Shown: positions 25,411 to 33,866 of the stretch, one piece after another
Numbering within the stretch: position 1 is the first letter of the stretch
How the letters are laid out: every line of letters begins with the position of its first letter
Assembly (NCBI GenBank): GCA_023653075.1
Contig: JAMNXQ010000020.1
Span: 1-39,372 of the forward strand
Reading direction: 5' to 3'
DNA: 39,372 bases
DNA from: Algoriphagus sp.
GTDB taxonomy: Bacteria; Bacteroidota; Bacteroidia; Cytophagales; Cyclobacteriaceae
The notes under the pieces: generated by a model
What the model was told of the DNA's origin: nothing
The model's input: the letters and a program-made list of their open reading frames with translations, nothing else
Database searches by the model: none
Translations under genes and position numbers: made by a program

Positions 25411-25600
25411 GTTGAAACCAGGGGTTATGAATTCGGTCACTCCTACGGAGTTCTGGTGCTGAAATTTATTTAATCAATTAGGTTAGATCCGAAGGCACTA
25501 GTCCCGCAGGATTGCGGGATCGTTGCAATTATACCCCCAGTGCAGCCCGGGGTAGTGGTAATGGATAAGTTGGTGAACTACGAAGTGGTAAAACTATGCT
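25411..25600. repeat. probable decayed dispersed repeat with hairpins
   Basis: A chain of small palindromes: ACTCC/GGAGT (25439-25451), TCCCGCA/TGCGGGA (25502-25519), and a C-run/G-run pair around CAGTGCAGC (25534-25552). The wording (cccgcaggattgcggg ... ttgcaattat ... cccccagtgcagcccgggg) resembles, from memory, a repeat seen across many Bacteroidota genomes. No copy of the same sequence is elsewhere in this window. Confidence 0.5.
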
Positions 25601-25755
25601 TGTAGAGATAGTGTACGAATCAATCTGCGTTATTTTTCCCAATGAATCTGCGGTAAGTTTTTTTTCACGCTGATCCAATAGAGAAAAACACGCTGATTTA
25701 ATAAACTGAACTTTCACATTTGAATCCAAAGAAATAAGGTTTGAAGTCCAGTTAT

Positions 25756-25804
25756 GTTAGCCGTGGACAGTGGACCGTCAGCAGTAGACAATATGCAGTT
25801 AACT
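25756..25804. repeat. degenerate heptad repeat array, copy 3
   Basis: Seven 7-mers in register: gttagcc, gtggaca, gtggacc, gtcagca, gtagaca, atatgca, gttaact. The core RTNRRCN is kept and the third and last positions vary. The left flank (tttgaagtccagtta) resembles that of the first array (tttgaggttcaatta). Confidence 0.75.
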
Positions 25805-25851
25805 GGCATATTCAGCCATGAGTTTAATAGCATATAATCACCTATTTTTTT

Positions 25852-25859
25852 TACTTTTG
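25852..25859 (+). promoter_or_regulatory. -7 element of the queD promoter
   Basis: TACTTTTG matches TAnnTTTG exactly and lies 20 bases before the queD ATG. No TTG is at the expected -33 distance. Confidence 0.5.
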
Positions 25860-25879
25860 TGCCTTAGTCCACTCATGAC

Positions 25880-26299
25880 ATGATTTACGTTTCCCGAAAG
25901 GAACATTTTAACGCTGCACATAAACTTTGGAATCCCAACTGGTCTGAAGAAAAGAACTTTGCTGTTTTCGGTCCTTGTGCCAATGTCAATTGGCATGGCC
26001 ATAATTTCGAATTGATCGTGACCGTAAGGGGCATTCCTGATCCTGAAACTGGCTTTGTTGTAGACCTTAAGTCGCTCAGTGAGGTGGTACGCAAGCAGGT
26101 GATTGACCGCGTGGACCATAAAAATTTGAACTTGGATGTGGACTTTATGTTCGGGAAGTTGGCGAGCTGCGAAGTGCTCGTAATGGAATTCTGGAAGATT
26201 TTGGCGCCTGCTGTACATGAGATTGCTCCTACAGGAGAGCTTTACAAACTAACCTTGTATGAGACACCACGAAATTTTGTGGAGTACATGGGTGACTAA
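25880..26299 (+). CDS. queD: 6-carboxytetrahydropterin synthase (QueD/PTPS family)
   Basis: Converts dihydroneopterin triphosphate to 6-carboxytetrahydropterin, the step before QueE in queuosine precursor synthesis; other PTPS-family activities cannot be excluded. The 139-residue size is right. Zinc ligands His14 (FNAAHKL), His39 and His41 (NWHGHNFEL) are visible, along with Cys33 (GPCANVNWHGH) as in QueD. DLKSLSEVV and VDHKNLNLD follow, and the catalytic Glu region is ELYKLTLYETPRNFVEY. It precedes lpxB and lies downstream of the Sus locus, away from queE. Confidence 0.93.
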   Translation: MIYVSRKEHFNAAHKLWNPNWSEEKNFAVFGPCANVNWHGHNFELIVTVRGIPDPETGFVVDLKSLSEVVRKQVIDRVDHKNLNLDVDFMFGKLASCEVLVMEFWKILAPAVHEIAPTGELYKLTLYETPRNFVEYMGD

Positions 26300-26325
26300 G
26301 GTTATTTGCAGGATAAGTTTTTGGG

Positions 26326-26358
26326 AAGTAGGCCGAATAGCCTACTTTTATTTTTTAG
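26326..26358 (+). terminator. intrinsic terminator immediately before lpxB
   Basis: AAGTAGGC (26326-26333) pairs with GCCTACTT (26340-26347) around CGAATA, then TTTATTTTTT. The T-run ends about 5 bases before the GTG start of lpxB (26363), leaving no room for a promoter in between. Confidence 0.8.
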
Positions 26359-26362
26359 TTAA

Positions 26363-27487
26363 GTGGTACAGGCCTTGAAAAAGATTTACATCATTTCTGG
26401 AGAACGTTCAGGGGACATGCATGCAGGCAATCTGGTAGATTCCTTGAAATCTTTAGATTCCAAACTTCAATTTCGAGGTATGGGTGGATTGTATTCCAAG
26501 AATGCGGGTGTCGACTTGGCTTTGGACTACGCTGCCGTGTCTGTGATGGGTTTTGTAGAGGTGCTTTTGGGATTTCGAAAGGTGCTTCAAGCGCTGGCTT
26601 TGGTCAAAAAAGATGTGCTCGCCTATCAACCAGATGCAGTTATTCTGGTAGATTTTGGAGGGTTCAACATGAAAATAGCGGCATTTGCTACCGAGCAGGG
26701 GATTCCTGTGCATTATTACATTCCTCCAAAGGTTTGGGCTTGGAATCAAAAACGAGCGCTGACTCTAAAAGCAAATACGGATCAAGTTTATTCTATTTTG
26801 CCTTTTGAGCCTCCCTTCTTTGCCAAATTCGGTATGCAAGTGCAGTATGTGGGGAATCCTTTGTTGGATGAAATCAAAAAGTTTGCCCCCTGCGATTTTT
26901 TCTATCAAAAAAATGAGCTCTCCTACCGGCCCATTGTAGCCTTACTGCCAGGTAGTCGAGCCCAAGAGGTAAAGGCTATGTTGGCAAAGATGATTGCTTT
27001 GGTGCCTGATTTTCCTCAGGCGCAGTTTGTGGTGGCAGGTGTCGATAGCCTGCCTGCAGCCACCTATGCACTGGCCCTGTCTAAAGGGATCCAAGTGATT
27101 TACAATCAGACCTACGATTTGCTAGCTCACGCTACTGCTGCGGTGGTTACCTCAGGTACGGCTACCTTGGAGACGGCGCTATTTTATGTGCCACAGTTGG
27201 TGGTTTACAAGACTTCCTGGATTTCGTATCAGATTGGGAAGCGATTGATTCGAGTGCCCTACATTTCCCTACCTAACCTGATTGCAGACAAAAAAGTAGT
27301 TCGAGAATTGATTCAAGATGATTTTTCACTTGATAACCTTCGCCAAGAGCTGGGTCGACTCCTCTCTGATGCTACTTATAGACAGGAGATGAAAGTGGGG
27401 TATGACTTGATTCGTGAACGAATAGGAGAGCAGCAAGCTTCAGAGCGAGTAGCTCACTTGATCCTAGAATCTCTATGCAAGAAATAA
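26363..27487 (+). CDS. lpxB: lipid-A-disaccharide synthase
   Basis: GT19 enzyme that joins UDP-2,3-diacylglucosamine and lipid X to form the lipid A disaccharide, at the inner membrane. 374 residues. Motifs: N-terminal ISGERSGDMHAGNLV, VMGFVEVL, VDFGGFNMKIA, the strongly conserved HYYIPPKVWAWNQKR, VGNPLLDEI, IVALLPGSRAQEVK, VTSGTATLETALFYVPQLVV and YISLPNLIADKKVVRELIQ. The GTG at 26363 gives MVQALKKIY; a TTG at 26375 would give MKKIYIISGE, closer to the family start, and is an alternative. The gene starts directly after a terminator, so it either reads through from queD or uses a promoter inside queD. Confidence 0.95.
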   Translation: MVQALKKIYIISGERSGDMHAGNLVDSLKSLDSKLQFRGMGGLYSKNAGVDLALDYAAVSVMGFVEVLLGFRKVLQALALVKKDVLAYQPDAVILVDFGGFNMKIAAFATEQGIPVHYYIPPKVWAWNQKRALTLKANTDQVYSILPFEPPFFAKFGMQVQYVGNPLLDEIKKFAPCDFFYQKNELSYRPIVALLPGSRAQEVKAMLAKMIALVPDFPQAQFVVAGVDSLPAATYALALSKGIQVIYNQTYDLLAHATAAVVTSGTATLETALFYVPQLVVYKTSWISYQIGKRLIRVPYISLPNLIADKKVVRELIQDDFSLDNLRQELGRLLSDATYRQEMKVGYDLIRERIGEQQASERVAHLILESLCKK

Positions 27488-27508
27488 ACCCCGAAAATCT
27501 CGGGGTTT
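27486..27508. terminator. bidirectional terminator between lpxB and clpX
   Basis: AAACCCCGA and TCGGGGTTT (27486-27494 with 27500-27508) flank AAAAT/C. The stem overlaps the lpxB stop and lies 5 bases from the clpX stop; short T-runs follow on both strands, so it can serve both convergent genes. Confidence 0.75.
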
Positions 27509-27512
27509 TGAA

Positions 27513-28736
27513 TTAGGCTACTTGCAGTTGCTTGAATTTCGAGGTGTCAAATTTGGATCGTGCATAGGCCTCATCGATATGCAAGTCGGTAATGCTCTGG
27601 TCTGAAGGAATTTCGTACATCGCATCGGTTACGATGGCCTCACAGATGGAACGTAGCCCGCGAGCACCGAGATTGTATTCTACTGCTTTATCTACTATAA
27701 AGTCTAGCGCTCCCTCGTCAAAGGTCAGCGTGACACCTTCCATGGCCATTAGCTTCGCATATTGCTTCACCAAAGCATTCTTGGGTTCGGTGAGAATACG
27801 CTTCAAGGTAGATTTGTGGAGTGGATCCAAGTGAGTCAATACGGGAAGTCTTCCAATCAATTCCGGGATCAAGCCAAAAGCTTTTAGGTCTTGGGCTGTC
27901 ACGTATTGCAGGAGATTTTCTCGGTTTGCAGTTGCATGTGTGGAAGCCGAATTGAATCCCATCGGTTGCGTGTTCATTCGTTTACCGATGTGTCTGGCAA
28001 TCCCATCAAAAGCACCTCCGCAGATGAAGAGGATATTTTCGGTGTTGACTGCGATCATTTTTTGATCTGGGTGCTTCCTGCCTCCTTGCGGTGGAACGTT
28101 AACTACAGTACCTTCCAATAGCTTAAGCAAGGCTTGCTGTACTCCTTCACCACTGACATCACGGGTGATGGAGGGGTTGTCGGATTTACGTGCAATTTTA
28201 TCCACCTCATCAATGTAAACAATGCCCCGCTCAGCTTCTTCGACCTTGTAGTCTGCAGCCTGTAAGAGGCGTGTCAAGATACTTTCTACGTCTTCTCCTA
28301 CATAACCCGCTTCGGTCAAGACCGTGGCATCAGCGATGCAAAAAGGTATTTCCAATATTTTGGCTAAGGTTTTGGCAAGGTAGGTTTTTCCTGTTCCCGT
28401 GTCTCCAACTAGGATGATATTGGATTTTTCAATCTTGATTTCGTCTGCTTCTTCCTTTTGCTGCAAGCGCTTGTAGTGGTTGTAAACGGCCACGGTGAGC
28501 ACTTTTTTGGCATCCTCCTGACCAATCACGTACTGATCTAAGTAGTGCGTGAGCTCTTTAGGTTTTTTTAACTTGAATGCGGGAGTGGTGGTAGTCTTCT
28601 TATTTTTCTTGTCTTCACCCACGATTTCATGGGCTTGCTCGATACAGAAGTTGCAGATGTGCGCAGAGATGCCCGACACCATCAAGTCCACGTCTTTTTT
28701 ATTTCTACCACAGAAGGAGCAGGTGATTTGAGCCAT
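27513..28736 (-). CDS. clpX: ATP-dependent Clp protease ATP-binding subunit ClpX
   Basis: AAA+ unfoldase that feeds substrates to ClpP. The 407-residue protein has the N-terminal zinc-binding domain with Cys6, Cys9, Cys28 and Cys31, Walker A GDTGTGKT, pore loop GYVG ([12 protein letters not shown]) and Walker B YIDEVDK. Then come the sensor region SNPSI-type [19 protein letters not shown] and the C-terminal small domain ending [21 protein letters not shown]. The ClpP-docking loop reads MGF (PMGFNSA) where E. coli has IGF, a mild change. It overlaps clpP by one base (TAATG), pointing to translational coupling in a clpP-clpX operon. Confidence 0.98.
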   Translation of the reverse strand: MAQITCSFCGRNKKDVDLMVSGISAHICNFCIEQAHEIVGEDKKNKKTTTTPAFKLKKPKELTHYLDQYVIGQEDAKKVLTVAVYNHYKRLQQKEEADEIKIEKSNIILVGDTGTGKTYLAKTLAKILEIPFCIADATVLTEAGYVGEDVESILTRLLQAADYKVEEAERGIVYIDEVDKIARKSDNPSITRDVSGEGVQQALLKLLEGTVVNVPPQGGRKHPDQKMIAVNTENILFICGGAFDGIARHIGKRMNTQPMGFNSASTHATANRENLLQYVTAQDLKAFGLIPELIGRLPVLTHLDPLHKSTLKRILTEPKNALVKQYAKLMAMEGVTLTFDEGALDFIVDKAVEYNLGARGLRSICEAIVTDAMYEIPSDQSITDLHIDEAYARSKFDTSKFKQLQVA

Positions 28737-29410
28737 TAGGTAGTTTTTTTAACCAGTACTTCATCGATCAAGCCATATTCTTTGGCTTCGGGAGCACGCA
28801 ACCAGTAGTCTCTGTCGGAGTCCTTTTCAATTTCTTCAAAGGATTTGCCGGTATGGTTGGCCAGGATTTGGTACAATTCCTGACGCATAGCTAGGATCAA
28901 TTTCAAGGAGATTTCCATATCCTTGGATTGACCTTGCATGCCTCCTGAAGGTTGGTGGATCATTACGCGTGCATGCTTTAATGCAGAGCGCTTGTCTTTT
29001 GCGCCTCCTGCCAGCAATACAGCTCCCATGGAAGCGGCAATCCCAGTGCAGATAGTGGCTACATCTGGTCCGATGTACTGCATCGTATCGTAAATCCCTA
29101 GACCTGCAGTCACAGATCCTCCTGGGCTGTTGATGTAAAGGAGTACATCTTTTTTGGAATCCACAGATTCCAAGAAGAGGAGCTGGGCTACGATGATATT
29201 GGCAATATGGTCGTCTACTCCAGTTCCCAAAAAGATGATGCGGTCCATGATAAGACGGGAAAACACATCAATCTCTCTGAAATTCTGTGGACGCTCCTCA
29301 ATCACCGAGCGGGTCATGTTTTCAATATGGCTCGTGTATTGGTCAAAAGCCGTACCACTAACGCCTTGGTTGTGAATGGCGTATTTTCTGAATTCTTCCT
29401 TGTTGATCAT
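28736..29410 (-). CDS. clpP: ATP-dependent Clp protease proteolytic subunit ClpP
   Basis: Serine peptidase subunit of the ClpXP complex. From the ATG at 29410 the product is 224 residues with the catalytic triad Ser127 ([10 protein letters not shown]), His152 (MIHQPSGG) and Asp201 ([12 protein letters not shown]), at the standard family spacing. An upstream in-frame TTG at 29434 would add eight residues that look like untranslated leader; the ATG is preferred. It overlaps clpX by one base and follows the tig terminator, so clpPX probably has its own promoter between 29411 and 29440 or depends on read-through. Confidence 0.98.
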   Translation of the reverse strand: MINKEEFRKYAIHNQGVSGTAFDQYTSHIENMTRSVIEERPQNFREIDVFSRLIMDRIIFLGTGVDDHIANIIVAQLLFLESVDSKKDVLLYINSPGGSVTAGLGIYDTMQYIGPDVATICTGIAASMGAVLLAGGAKDKRSALKHARVMIHQPSGGMQGQSKDMEISLKLILAMRQELYQILANHTGKSFEEIEKDSDRDYWLRAPEAKEYGLIDEVLVKKTT

Positions 29411-29439
29411 TTCTTGGGTTTTTCTAGGAGACAAAACTA

Positions 29440-29465
29440 AAAAAGTCCTCTAAAAAAGGACTTTT
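29440..29465 (-). terminator. intrinsic terminator of tig
   Basis: On the minus strand AAAAGTCC (29465-29458) pairs with GGACTTTT (29448-29441), followed by T-rich sequence. It lies 21 bases past the tig stop and about 30 before the clpP start. Confidence 0.78.
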
Positions 29466-29485
29466 CAATATAGTTTATAATTCAA

Positions 29486-30814
29486 TTACTTGTCCAAAAG
29501 TTCCTTGAATTCCTCTATCGTTAGACTTTTCTCAGTCATTTTTATTTTCTCTTGAACCAAGGCCAATACCTTTTCATTTTGTACAGAGGTCATCAAGTTC
29601 ATGTAGTTTTGACCCTCGTTGCCTTTGAGGTAGTTGTCTACAAACAAGTCCATGCTAGACTCCATTTCTGCGCCAAATCCAGAAGAAGCAAACTGCTCAC
29701 GGATCATTTCTTTGGTCTTTTCGATCACATCTGCATGCTCGGCTTGAATTCCATAATCTTTGGCTACTTGGTTGGAGATCAAGGACCAAGATAATTGTTT
29801 GGCATAAATTGGATATTCCTGCTCTACTTCTGCTTCAGTTACTTTGCCTTCGTTTGCCTTGATCAACCATTCCTTTAGGAATGCATCAGGAAGAGAAAGG
29901 TTGGTTTTCTCAACCACCAACTTTTTCAATTCCTCCTCTGTAAATACCTTGGATTCTCTGTTGTAACTGCCTTGAAGTGTTTCTTTTACTTTTTCTTCAA
30001 ACTCCTTCTTGGTCTTCACCTGATCTGGTCCAAAGATTTTATCAAAGAACTCCTGGTTGAGTTCTGCCTTTGCTTTCCGGTTGATATTCTTTACCGTGAA
30101 TGTATAGCCTCCCTTTGCCTGATCTTCCTCTAGGTCGGATAAGCCAAAGCCTGCAGTCCACTCCTCTTTTTTAACTTCCTTGCTTTCAAATTCAACTACC
30201 GCCTCTTTCCTTAGTCCTACAAACTTACCAGCCAACTTTTTAGAAAGCTTGGTAGTGTCAGCAGAAACTGTCTTTGAGATATCTGCAGTGGTGGAGGTCA
30301 AATCCCCATAAATGAAGTCGCCTGCTTCCGATACTTCAGGGTTGGTGCTTTCGCCATACTGAGAAGTCAGGTTTTCGATGGTTTCATCGATTAGCTTTTG
30401 ATCTACTTTGATGCTGTAATTGATTCCTTTGATGGATTGGTCCAACTTTACTTCAATGGATTCTACAAAGCCGATTTTGTATTCGAATTCAAAATCTTTT
30501 TGATTTTTCCAATCGATGGAATCATCCGCTTTTTCTACGGGTAAGGGCTCGCCTAATACCTTAAAAGTCTGTGCCTTGAGGTGGTTGTTAAGGGATTCGC
30601 CTAAAAGTGTATTGATTTCCTCAACTAAAAGTGTTAAGCCATACATATTTTTTACCAAGGAGATCGGTGCTTTTCCAGGGCGAAATCCACGAATCACAGC
30701 CTTTTTGGCGTAGTCTTTTAGTTTAGCGTCTACCTTAGGTTGATAATCTGCCTCAATTAACTTAATTTTAATAGAAGCTTGATTTGCGGTGTGCTTGTCT
30801 ACTGTAATTTCCAA
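29486..30814 (-). CDS. tig: trigger factor
   Basis: Ribosome-bound chaperone and peptidyl-prolyl isomerase that meets nascent chains. The open frame extends to 31000 but its upstream part overlaps tRNA-Leu. The family N-terminus EITVDKHTANQASIKIKL begins at a TTG at 30814, so the gene starts there (442 residues). The ribosome-binding signature is IRGFRPGKAP (standard GFRxGKxP). The FKBP-like domain (about 160-250: EAGDFIYGDLTSTTADISK, AGKFVGLRKEAVVEFE) is degenerate, as in other Bacteroidota. The C-terminal arms are helical and acidic. It is probably co-transcribed with the tRNA upstream. Confidence 0.95.
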   Translation of the reverse strand: MEITVDKHTANQASIKIKLIEADYQPKVDAKLKDYAKKAVIRGFRPGKAPISLVKNMYGLTLLVEEINTLLGESLNNHLKAQTFKVLGEPLPVEKADDSIDWKNQKDFEFEYKIGFVESIEVKLDQSIKGINYSIKVDQKLIDETIENLTSQYGESTNPEVSEAGDFIYGDLTSTTADISKTVSADTTKLSKKLAGKFVGLRKEAVVEFESKEVKKEEWTAGFGLSDLEEDQAKGGYTFTVKNINRKAKAELNQEFFDKIFGPDQVKTKKEFEEKVKETLQGSYNRESKVFTEEELKKLVVEKTNLSLPDAFLKEWLIKANEGKVTEAEVEQEYPIYAKQLSWSLISNQVAKDYGIQAEHADVIEKTKEMIREQFASSGFGAEMESSMDLFVDNYLKGNEGQNYMNLMTSVQNEKVLALVQEKIKMTEKSLTIEEFKELLDK

Positions 30815-30897
30815 AGTATGTTCAATTAACTGGTGTTGAATTAAAAACCCCCAATCTCTTTCCTGCAGGGCAGGGGAGGGATTGAGGGCTTGTGGGG

Positions 30898-30979
30898 TGC
30901 GGATAGAGGGACTCGAACCCCCATGCCTCGCGGCGCTAGATCCTAAGTCTAGTGCGTCTACCAATTTCGCCACATCCGC
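30898..30979 (-). tRNA. tRNA-Leu (anticodon UAG)
   Basis: Minus-strand 82-nt cloverleaf. The acceptor arm GCGGATG pairs with TATCCGC (one G-U) and has discriminator A. The D-arm region is GGCGAAATTGGTAGACGC. The anticodon stem CTAGA/TCTAG encloses CTTAGGA, with TAG at positions 34-36. A long variable arm follows (GCGCCGCGAGGCATG), typical of tRNA-Leu, and the T-arm is GGGGGTTCGAGTCCCTC. The genomic 3' end is ACCC, not ACCA, so CCA is not fully encoded. It lies 83 bases upstream of tig. Confidence 0.95.
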
Positions 30980-31023
30980 AGGTGACCAAGGGGAAAACAA
31001 AACTCCTTTTCCAATTGTGGTTG

Positions 31024-31055
31024 CAAAGGTAAAGACATATTCTAATTTACCACAA
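31024..31055 (-). promoter_or_regulatory. promoter of the tRNA-Leu/tig transcript
   Basis: On the minus strand TTG (31055-31053) and TACCTTTG (31031-31024) are separated by 21 bases; the -7 element is a perfect TAnnTTTG. The start near 31018 precedes the tRNA by about 39 bases. Confidence 0.7.
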
Positions 31056-31133
31056 GACTAAGAAAAAATATTTGTAAAAAAAGTGGAATTCTGTCCCAAT
31101 ACCTTTCAAATTTGAAATTCAAAATCCCCACCA

Positions 31134-33350
31134 ATGATTCAAGTAGATGTAGCGGAAGAGCGAAGTGAAATTCTGAAACGGTACCGGAGATTGCTCCGGC
31201 AAGCCAAGCCCATCTTAAAGCCAGGGGATACCAAGCTCATTAAAAAGGCCTTTACCATTTCCTTGGAGGCGCACAAAGACATGCGTCGCAAGTCAGGGGA
31301 GCCTTACATCTACCATCCCTTGGAAGTAGCCTTAGTTTGTGTAGAAGAAATTGGCCTGGGGACCACTTCCATCATTTCTGCCTTGCTTCACGATGTAGTG
31401 GAAGACACGGATCTGGAGTTGGAGGATATTGAGCGAGATTTTGGCTACAAGGTCATGACCATTATCGATGGGCTTACCAAAATTTCCGGTGTATTTGAAT
31501 ACGGGAGCTCTCAGCAAGCAGAGAACTTTCGAAAAATGCTACTCACGCTTTCTGACGATGTGCGGGTGATTTTGATCAAGTTGGCGGATCGATTAAACAA
31601 CATGCGAACGCTGGGCAGTATGCCCCGAAACAAGCAGTTGAAAATTGCCTCGGAGACCATGTATTTGTATGCCCCGTTGGCGCATCGCTTAGGGCTCTAT
31701 GCGATCAAATCCGAGTTGGAGGATTTGTTTTTGAAATACACCGATACCGAGGCGTATCAGGATATTGTCCACAAAATCAACGAATCCAAAAGTTACCGTA
31801 ATAAATTTATTAAAAATTTTATTCAGCCAGTAGAGGAGGAATTGACTCGGCAAGGTTTTCATTTTACAATCAAAGGACGCCCCAAGTCGGTTTATTCCAT
31901 TTTCAATAAAATGAAGATGCAGGGCATTCCGTTTGAGGAGGTGTTTGACTTGTTTGCGGTACGGATCATTCTGGATAGTGAACTGGAGAATGAGAAAGCC
32001 GACTGTTGGCAGGCTTATTCCATTGTTACTGATTTTTACCGGCCCAATCCAAACCGTTTGCGGGATTGGATTAGTACGCCACGCTCCAACGGATACGAGT
32101 CTCTACATACCACCGTGATGAGTACTACGGGGCAGTGGGTAGAAGTGCAGATCCGAACCAGCAGGATGAATGACATTGCAGAGCGGGGCTACGCGGCGCA
32201 TTGGAAATACAAGGAAAAAGATGCTTCCGGCAAGTCTGGACCAGGTTTGGACGAATGGATCAACCAGGTACGAAGCATGTTGGAAACCAACGATGGGTCT
32301 GCGATCGAATTCATGGATGATTTTCGGGGAAACCTATTTACTGATGAGGTATTTGTATTTACGCCCAAGGGTGATTTGAAAGTGCTACCTACTGGTGCTT
32401 CGGCCTTGGATTTTGCCTTTGAAATCCATACCATGGTGGGCGCCAAATGTATTGGTGCCAAGGTAAACCAGCGCTTAGTCCCCATTAGTTACAAATTGAA
32501 GAACGGGGATCAGGTAGAAATTCTGACTTCAAGCAAGCAAAAACCCACCGAAGATTGGTTGCACCAGGTAGTCACTTCTCGTGCCAAGGCAAAAATAAAA
32601 GATGCCTTGCGGGAGGAGAAAAAGTCTGCTACCCTAGATGGCCGAGAAATTGTGCAGCGCAAACTGAAATCCATGAAAATGGACTTCACATCTGAGGTAA
32701 TTGAGCAATTAAGGGCCTTCTATGATTTGAAGACGGCGAATGAATTTTACTACCGCGTCGGCAGAGGAATTATTGATCCAACCTCCATCAAGTCTTTTAA
32801 GGAATTTAAAGAACAGCAAAAGCACAAATCAAAAACTGCAGAGAAGGTGAAGGATGAATCCTCCTTTACCAAAGAGATTAAGAATTTGAAAGGTCCTGAA
32901 CACGATCAACTGCTGATTGGTGAGGATATGGATATCGTGGATTACAAACTTTCCGTTTGTTGCAATCCTATTCCAGGTGATGAAGTCTTTGGATTTGTGA
33001 CCATCAATGAAGGCATCAAGATCCACCGAACTACCTGCCCCAATGCAGTGGAGCTGCTTTCGAACCATGGCAATCGGGTCATCAAGGCACGTTGGACCAG
33101 TCAAAAGGAAATTGCCTTTCTTGCAGGCTTACGAATTTTGGGAACAGACCGGGTAGGCATGATCAATGATTTGACCAAAGTGATTTCCAATGAATTGAAG
33201 GTGAACATGCGTTCGATTACAGTGGACTCGGATGGTGGGATTTTTGAAGGAACGATCAAGTTGTATGTCAACAACACCGAGCATTTGGATCAGCTCATTA
33301 AAAATTTAGACCAAATTGAAGGTGTACTAAAAGTTTCGCGTTTTGATTGA
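31134..33350 (+). CDS. rel: RelA/SpoT family (p)ppGpp synthetase/hydrolase
   Basis: Bifunctional alarmone enzyme, the stringent-response regulator. 738 residues. The hydrolase domain has the metal HD motif (ALLHDVVEDT) and DRLNNMRTL. The synthetase domain has KGRPKSVYSIFNKM, FDLFAVRIIL and STPRSNGYESLHTTV. A TGS domain follows near 400-460 (VFVFTPKGDLKVLPTGASAL, NGDQVEILTS), then a conserved-cysteine region (DYKLSVCCNPIPGDEVFGF, TTCPNA) and a C-terminal ACT domain (ILGTDRVGMINDLTKVIS). All catalytic motifs are intact, so both activities are expected. It is transcribed away from the tRNA-tig unit, and the Fur gene follows after about 50 bases. Confidence 0.97.
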   Translation: MIQVDVAEERSEILKRYRRLLRQAKPILKPGDTKLIKKAFTISLEAHKDMRRKSGEPYIYHPLEVALVCVEEIGLGTTSIISALLHDVVEDTDLELEDIERDFGYKVMTIIDGLTKISGVFEYGSSQQAENFRKMLLTLSDDVRVILIKLADRLNNMRTLGSMPRNKQLKIASETMYLYAPLAHRLGLYAIKSELEDLFLKYTDTEAYQDIVHKINESKSYRNKFIKNFIQPVEEELTRQGFHFTIKGRPKSVYSIFNKMKMQGIPFEEVFDLFAVRIILDSELENEKADCWQAYSIVTDFYRPNPNRLRDWISTPRSNGYESLHTTVMSTTGQWVEVQIRTSRMNDIAERGYAAHWKYKEKDASGKSGPGLDEWINQVRSMLETNDGSAIEFMDDFRGNLFTDEVFVFTPKGDLKVLPTGASALDFAFEIHTMVGAKCIGAKVNQRLVPISYKLKNGDQVEILTSSKQKPTEDWLHQVVTSRAKAKIKDALREEKKSATLDGREIVQRKLKSMKMDFTSEVIEQLRAFYDLKTANEFYYRVGRGIIDPTSIKSFKEFKEQQKHKSKTAEKVKDESSFTKEIKNLKGPEHDQLLIGEDMDIVDYKLSVCCNPIPGDEVFGFVTINEGIKIHRTTCPNAVELLSNHGNRVIKARWTSQKEIAFLAGLRILGTDRVGMINDLTKVISNELKVNMRSITVDSDGGIFEGTIKLYVNNTEHLDQLIKNLDQIEGVLKVSRFD

Positions 33351-33376
33351 AAGCATCTTTTCAACAAATCATGCGT

Positions 33377-33384
33377 TATATTTG
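33377..33384 (+). promoter_or_regulatory. putative -7 element for the Fur-family gene
   Basis: TATATTTG matches TAnnTTTG and lies 17 bases before the ATG at 33401. No good TTG is at 17-23 bases upstream. Confidence 0.4.
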
Positions 33385-33400
33385 AAAAAAATCAACCCCA

Positions 33401-33865
33401 ATGGCTTTGAATCCGGCTCATTTCGAAGAAGTAAAGAAGATTTTTACTGCGTACCTGGAAACGCAGAAACTGCGTAAAACTCCGGAGCGCTACGCCATTC
33501 TAGAGGAAATTTATAGCCGTGCCGGTCATTTTGATGTAGAAAGCCTCTACATCAGTATGAAAAATAAAAACTACCGAGTGAGTCGTGCCACGGTGTACAA
33601 TACCTTGGATTTGTTGGTGGAATGTGATTTGGTCACCAAACATCAGTTTGGTAAAAACCTAGCCCAATTTGAAAAGTCCTACGGATTTAAACAGCACGAT
33701 CACCTGATTTGCATCGACTGCAACCAAGTTTTGGAGTTTTGTGATCCTCGAATTCAAACCATTCAAACTACCGTTTCCGAAATATTGAATTTCCAGGTGG
33801 TCCATCATTCGTTGATTCTTTATGGAAATTGCAAAAAGGTAAATTGTCAAAATAAAAAGAACTAA
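33401..33865 (+). CDS. Fur-family transcriptional repressor
   Basis: Metal-responsive repressor of the Fur/Zur/PerR family. 154 residues: a winged helix ([27 protein letters not shown], recognition helix [14 protein letters not shown]), then the dimerisation domain. The metal ligands His99-Asp100-His101 ([11 protein letters not shown]) and the structural zinc site with Cys104/Cys107 and Cys144/Cys149 are visible. Which metal or signal it senses cannot be told from sequence alone. The STAS gene starts 2 bases after its stop, an operon. Confidence 0.93.
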   Translation: MALNPAHFEEVKKIFTAYLETQKLRKTPERYAILEEIYSRAGHFDVESLYISMKNKNYRVSRATVYNTLDLLVECDLVTKHQFGKNLAQFEKSYGFKQHDHLICIDCNQVLEFCDPRIQTIQTTVSEILNFQVVHHSLILYGNCKKVNCQNKKN

Positions 33866-33866
33866 T

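Larger units (their letters stand above)
25353..25879. other. gene-free region with repeat relics before queD
   Basis: About 530 bases without a convincing gene. It holds the terminator at 25376, a string of small hairpins resembling a decayed dispersed repeat (25411-25600), the third heptad array (25756-25804) and the queD -7 element. Confidence 0.65.

Noticed and set aside
25439-25600. Insertion sequence or transposon end
   Set aside because: Small hairpins but no transposase, no paired terminal inverted repeats and no target-site duplication found.
25529-25729. 66-codon minus-strand frame
   Set aside because: Lies in the palindromic repeat region, with no recognisable domain and no promoter; best explained as chance.
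25805-25879. preQ1 riboswitch before queD
   Set aside because: No preQ1-type short pseudoknot consensus was recognised by eye in the leader, which is only about 15-20 bases from the -7 element to the ATG.
30815-31000. Extended N-terminus of trigger factor
   Set aside because: The frame continues through the tRNA-Leu gene; the family N-terminus begins at the TTG at 30814.
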